Part shown: positions 5,445 through 6,550 of the stretch, in pieces
Layout of the letters: the number at the start of each line of letters is the position of its first letter
How positions within the stretch are numbered: position 1 is the first letter of the stretch
From: Candidatus Atribacteria bacterium
Lineage (GTDB): Bacteria > Atribacterota > Atribacteria > Atribacterales > Atribacteraceae
DNA: 6,550 bases
Assembly: GCA_003561145.1 (NCBI GenBank)
Contig: PWXL01000249.1
Span: 1-6,550, forward strand
Reading direction: 5' to 3'
Program-made: the position numbers and the translations under genes
The notes under the pieces: model-generated
Told to the model about the DNA's origin: nothing
Database searches by the model: none
The model's input: only the letters and a program-made list of their open reading frames with translations

Positions 5445-6368
5445 ATGCCAAACCTAAAAGAACTTGCCAAGAGACCAGAGGGCATAACCGCCGGCCACCG
5501 CCTGTGCGCCGGTTGCGGAGCGCCCATAGCCGTCCGGCTGATAATGGCGGCTGCCGACAAACCGGTTATTGCTTCCGCTTGTACGGGATGCCTGGAGGTA
5601 GCAACCTCGATTTTCCCTTATACCGCCTGGGATATCCCCTGGATTCATTGTGCCTTCGAAAACTCGGCGGCAACCATTTCCGGCGTGGAATCCATGTACC
5701 GGGCACGCAAAAAGGCGGGAGAAATAACCGACGATATATATTTTGTCGCCTTCGGCGGCGACGGGGGTACTTACGACATCGGGCTCCAATCGCTCTCAGG
5801 CGCACTTGAGCGGGGTCATCGCTTCGTTTATGTATGCTATAACAATGAAGCGTATATGAACACGGGCATACAGCGCTCCAGCGCTACTCCGCTGGGAGCG
5901 TGGACCACAACCAGCCCGACCGGAGAGGTGGTTCCGGGGAAATCCCAGTGGCGAAAAAACCTCACTGAAATCGTAGCCGCGCACGACATACCGTATGTAG
6001 CCCAAACAATTCCCTCAAGCTGGCGGGACATCACTACCAAGGCAGAGAAGGCCTTTCACACCGACGGGCCTGCTTTCTTAAATGTCCTGGCTTCCTGTAA
6101 CCGGGGGTGGCGCCACGCACCCGCCGATACTCTTGAAATCAGTCAGCTTGCTGTCGATACCTGCGTATGGCCGCTGTATGAAGTGATTAACGGCGAATAC
6201 AAACTCAGCTACAAGCCAAAAGAGAAAAAGCCGATTGAGGAGTGGCTCCGCTCCCAGGGCCGCTTCCGCCACTTTTTCGCTCCGGCTAACAAACACATCA
6301 TCGACAAGTTCCAGGAGTATGTCGACATGGAATGGGAGCGCCTTCTTAAAAAATGCGGTGAGGCATAA
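5445..6368 (+). CDS. porB: Pyruvate:ferredoxin oxidoreductase, beta subunit (thiamine diphosphate-binding)
   Basis: The beta subunit binds the diphosphate end of thiamine diphosphate and the proximal [4Fe-4S] cluster. The 307-residue product has normal length. Cluster ligands are predicted as Cys21 and Cys24 (LCAGC), Cys49 (TGCLEV) and Cys218 (ASCNRGW). The Mg-thiamine diphosphate motif begins at GGDGGTYDIG (104-113) and ends at YNNEAYMNTG (132-141), with the family sequence LSGALERGH between. These are hallmark PorB sequences. AGGAGGT (5431-5437) lies 7 nt before ATG 5445 and overlaps the porA stop codon, so the two are likely translated together. It is the last gene of the operon; a strong terminator follows 12 bp later. 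Gene order gamma-delta-alpha-beta is that of archaeal and Thermotoga-type enzymes, in contrast to the single-chain form of many clostridia. Confidence 0.96.
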   Translation: MPNLKELAKRPEGITAGHRLCAGCGAPIAVRLIMAAADKPVIASACTGCLEVATSIFPYTAWDIPWIHCAFENSAATISGVESMYRARKKAGEITDDIYFVAFGGDGGTYDIGLQSLSGALERGHRFVYVCYNNEAYMNTGIQRSSATPLGAWTTTSPTGEVVPGKSQWRKNLTEIVAAHDIPYVAQTIPSSWRDITTKAEKAFHTDGPAFLNVLASCNRGWRHAPADTLEISQLAVDTCVWPLYEVINGEYKLSYKPKEKKPIEEWLRSQGRFRHFFAPANKHIIDKFQEYVDMEWERLLKKCGEA

Positions 6369-6380
6369 GCTTGGTTTTTC

Positions 6381-6416
6381 AAAAACCGGCTTGCCTTAAA
6401 ACAAGCCGGTTTTTTT
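6381..6416 (+). terminator. Rho-independent terminator after porB
   Basis: A perfect 13-bp stem, AAAAACCGGCTTG (6381-6393) with CAAGCCGGTTTTT (6402-6414), encloses an 8-base loop and runs into a T-tract (6410-6416, then GTTTTT). The 5' A-run means the complementary strand also has a T-tract, so it could terminate in both directions. It closes the por operon. Confidence 0.95.
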
Positions 6417-6436
6417 GTTTTTCCTCCCAAGACTTG

Positions 6437-6465
6437 TTGACATTCCCCACCTCCCGTGGTACATT
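6437..6465 (+). promoter_or_regulatory. Sigma-A promoter for a gene beyond the right edge
   Basis: A perfect -35 box TTGACA (6437-6442) and TACATT (6460-6465, four of six) are separated by 17 bp. TGG directly before the -10 (6457-6459) fits the extended -10 TGn motif. A start near 6472 is inferred. It lies just after the por terminator, so it begins an independent transcript. Confidence 0.75.
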
Positions 6466-6473
6466 ATCACTTG

Positions 6474-6514
6474 CCTTCTCCGCCGGGCCGCACAAGAAGC
6501 CCCGCAGGGGAAGG
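6474..6514 (+). promoter_or_regulatory. Predicted structured 5' leader hairpin of the next transcript
   Basis: CCTTCTCC (6474-6481) pairs with GGGGAAGG (6507-6514, one G-U). After a 2x2 internal loop, CGGG (6484-6487) pairs with CCCG (6501-6504) around a 13-base loop. The hairpin starts almost at the predicted transcription start and has no T-tract, so it is not a terminator. I recognise no riboswitch or T-box motif in the visible part. Confidence 0.4.
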
Positions 6515-6550
6515 TTTCACGCACTTTGAAAAGAGAATATTCCGCCTACT

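Noticed and set aside
6373..6387. GGTTTTT-C-AAAAACC as an antiterminator competing with the por terminator
   Set aside because: The arms are separated by one base, so only a few A-T/G-C pairs can form; it could not compete with the 13-bp GC-containing terminator stem.
1..6550. CRISPR arrays, insertion sequences, att sites, phage or defence genes
   Set aside because: No spaced direct repeats, transposase or integrase motifs were seen. Although a tRNA gene is present, its 3' end is not duplicated in the window.

Overview
The window looks like a chromosomal segment of an anaerobic, moderately GC-rich Firmicute of the clostridial or Desulfotomaculum/Moorella/Thermacetogenium type. Two things point that way. 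The order tRNA-Ser, large Alu-containing SRP RNA, dnaX, ebfC (yaaK/ybaB), recR is the conserved Firmicutes arrangement known from Bacillus subtilis. It is followed by a four-subunit pyruvate:ferredoxin oxidoreductase, an enzyme of anaerobes. The species cannot be named from the sequence. All genes are on the + strand, and Shine-Dalgarno sequences are strong.

Layout. Positions 1-90 hold no gene I can support. A near-consensus sigma-A promoter (91-119) drives tRNA-Ser(GGA) (145-240). Only five bases later the SRP RNA begins (about 246-527); it is closed by a perfect 14-bp terminal helix followed by a T-tract. dnaX (557-2341), ebfC (2283-2594) and recR (2642-3259) form a replication/recombination-repair cluster, with ebfC starting 59 nt inside dnaX. 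After a 109-bp gap with no recognisable terminator come porG, porD, porA and porB (3369-6368), tightly packed. A strong intrinsic terminator (6381-6416) closes the block. Beyond it lie a new promoter (6437-6465) and a structured leader for a gene outside the window.

How the genes work together. The RNA pair supplies serine decoding and protein targeting. DnaX is the clamp-loader ATPase of the replisome, EbfC is a nucleoid-associated DNA-binding protein, and RecR acts with RecF/RecO in loading RecA. PorGDAB would interconvert pyruvate + CoA with acetyl-CoA + CO2 using ferredoxin and thiamine diphosphate, linking the window to anaerobic carbon and electron metabolism.

No undescribed system is evident: every long coding region belongs to a known family. 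The points worth a second look are structural. Three of seven genes start with TTG, dnaX and ebfC overlap by 59 nt, the tRNA and SRP RNA genes are almost fused behind one promoter, dnaX lacks a frameshift signal, and the transcript leader at the right edge can fold.
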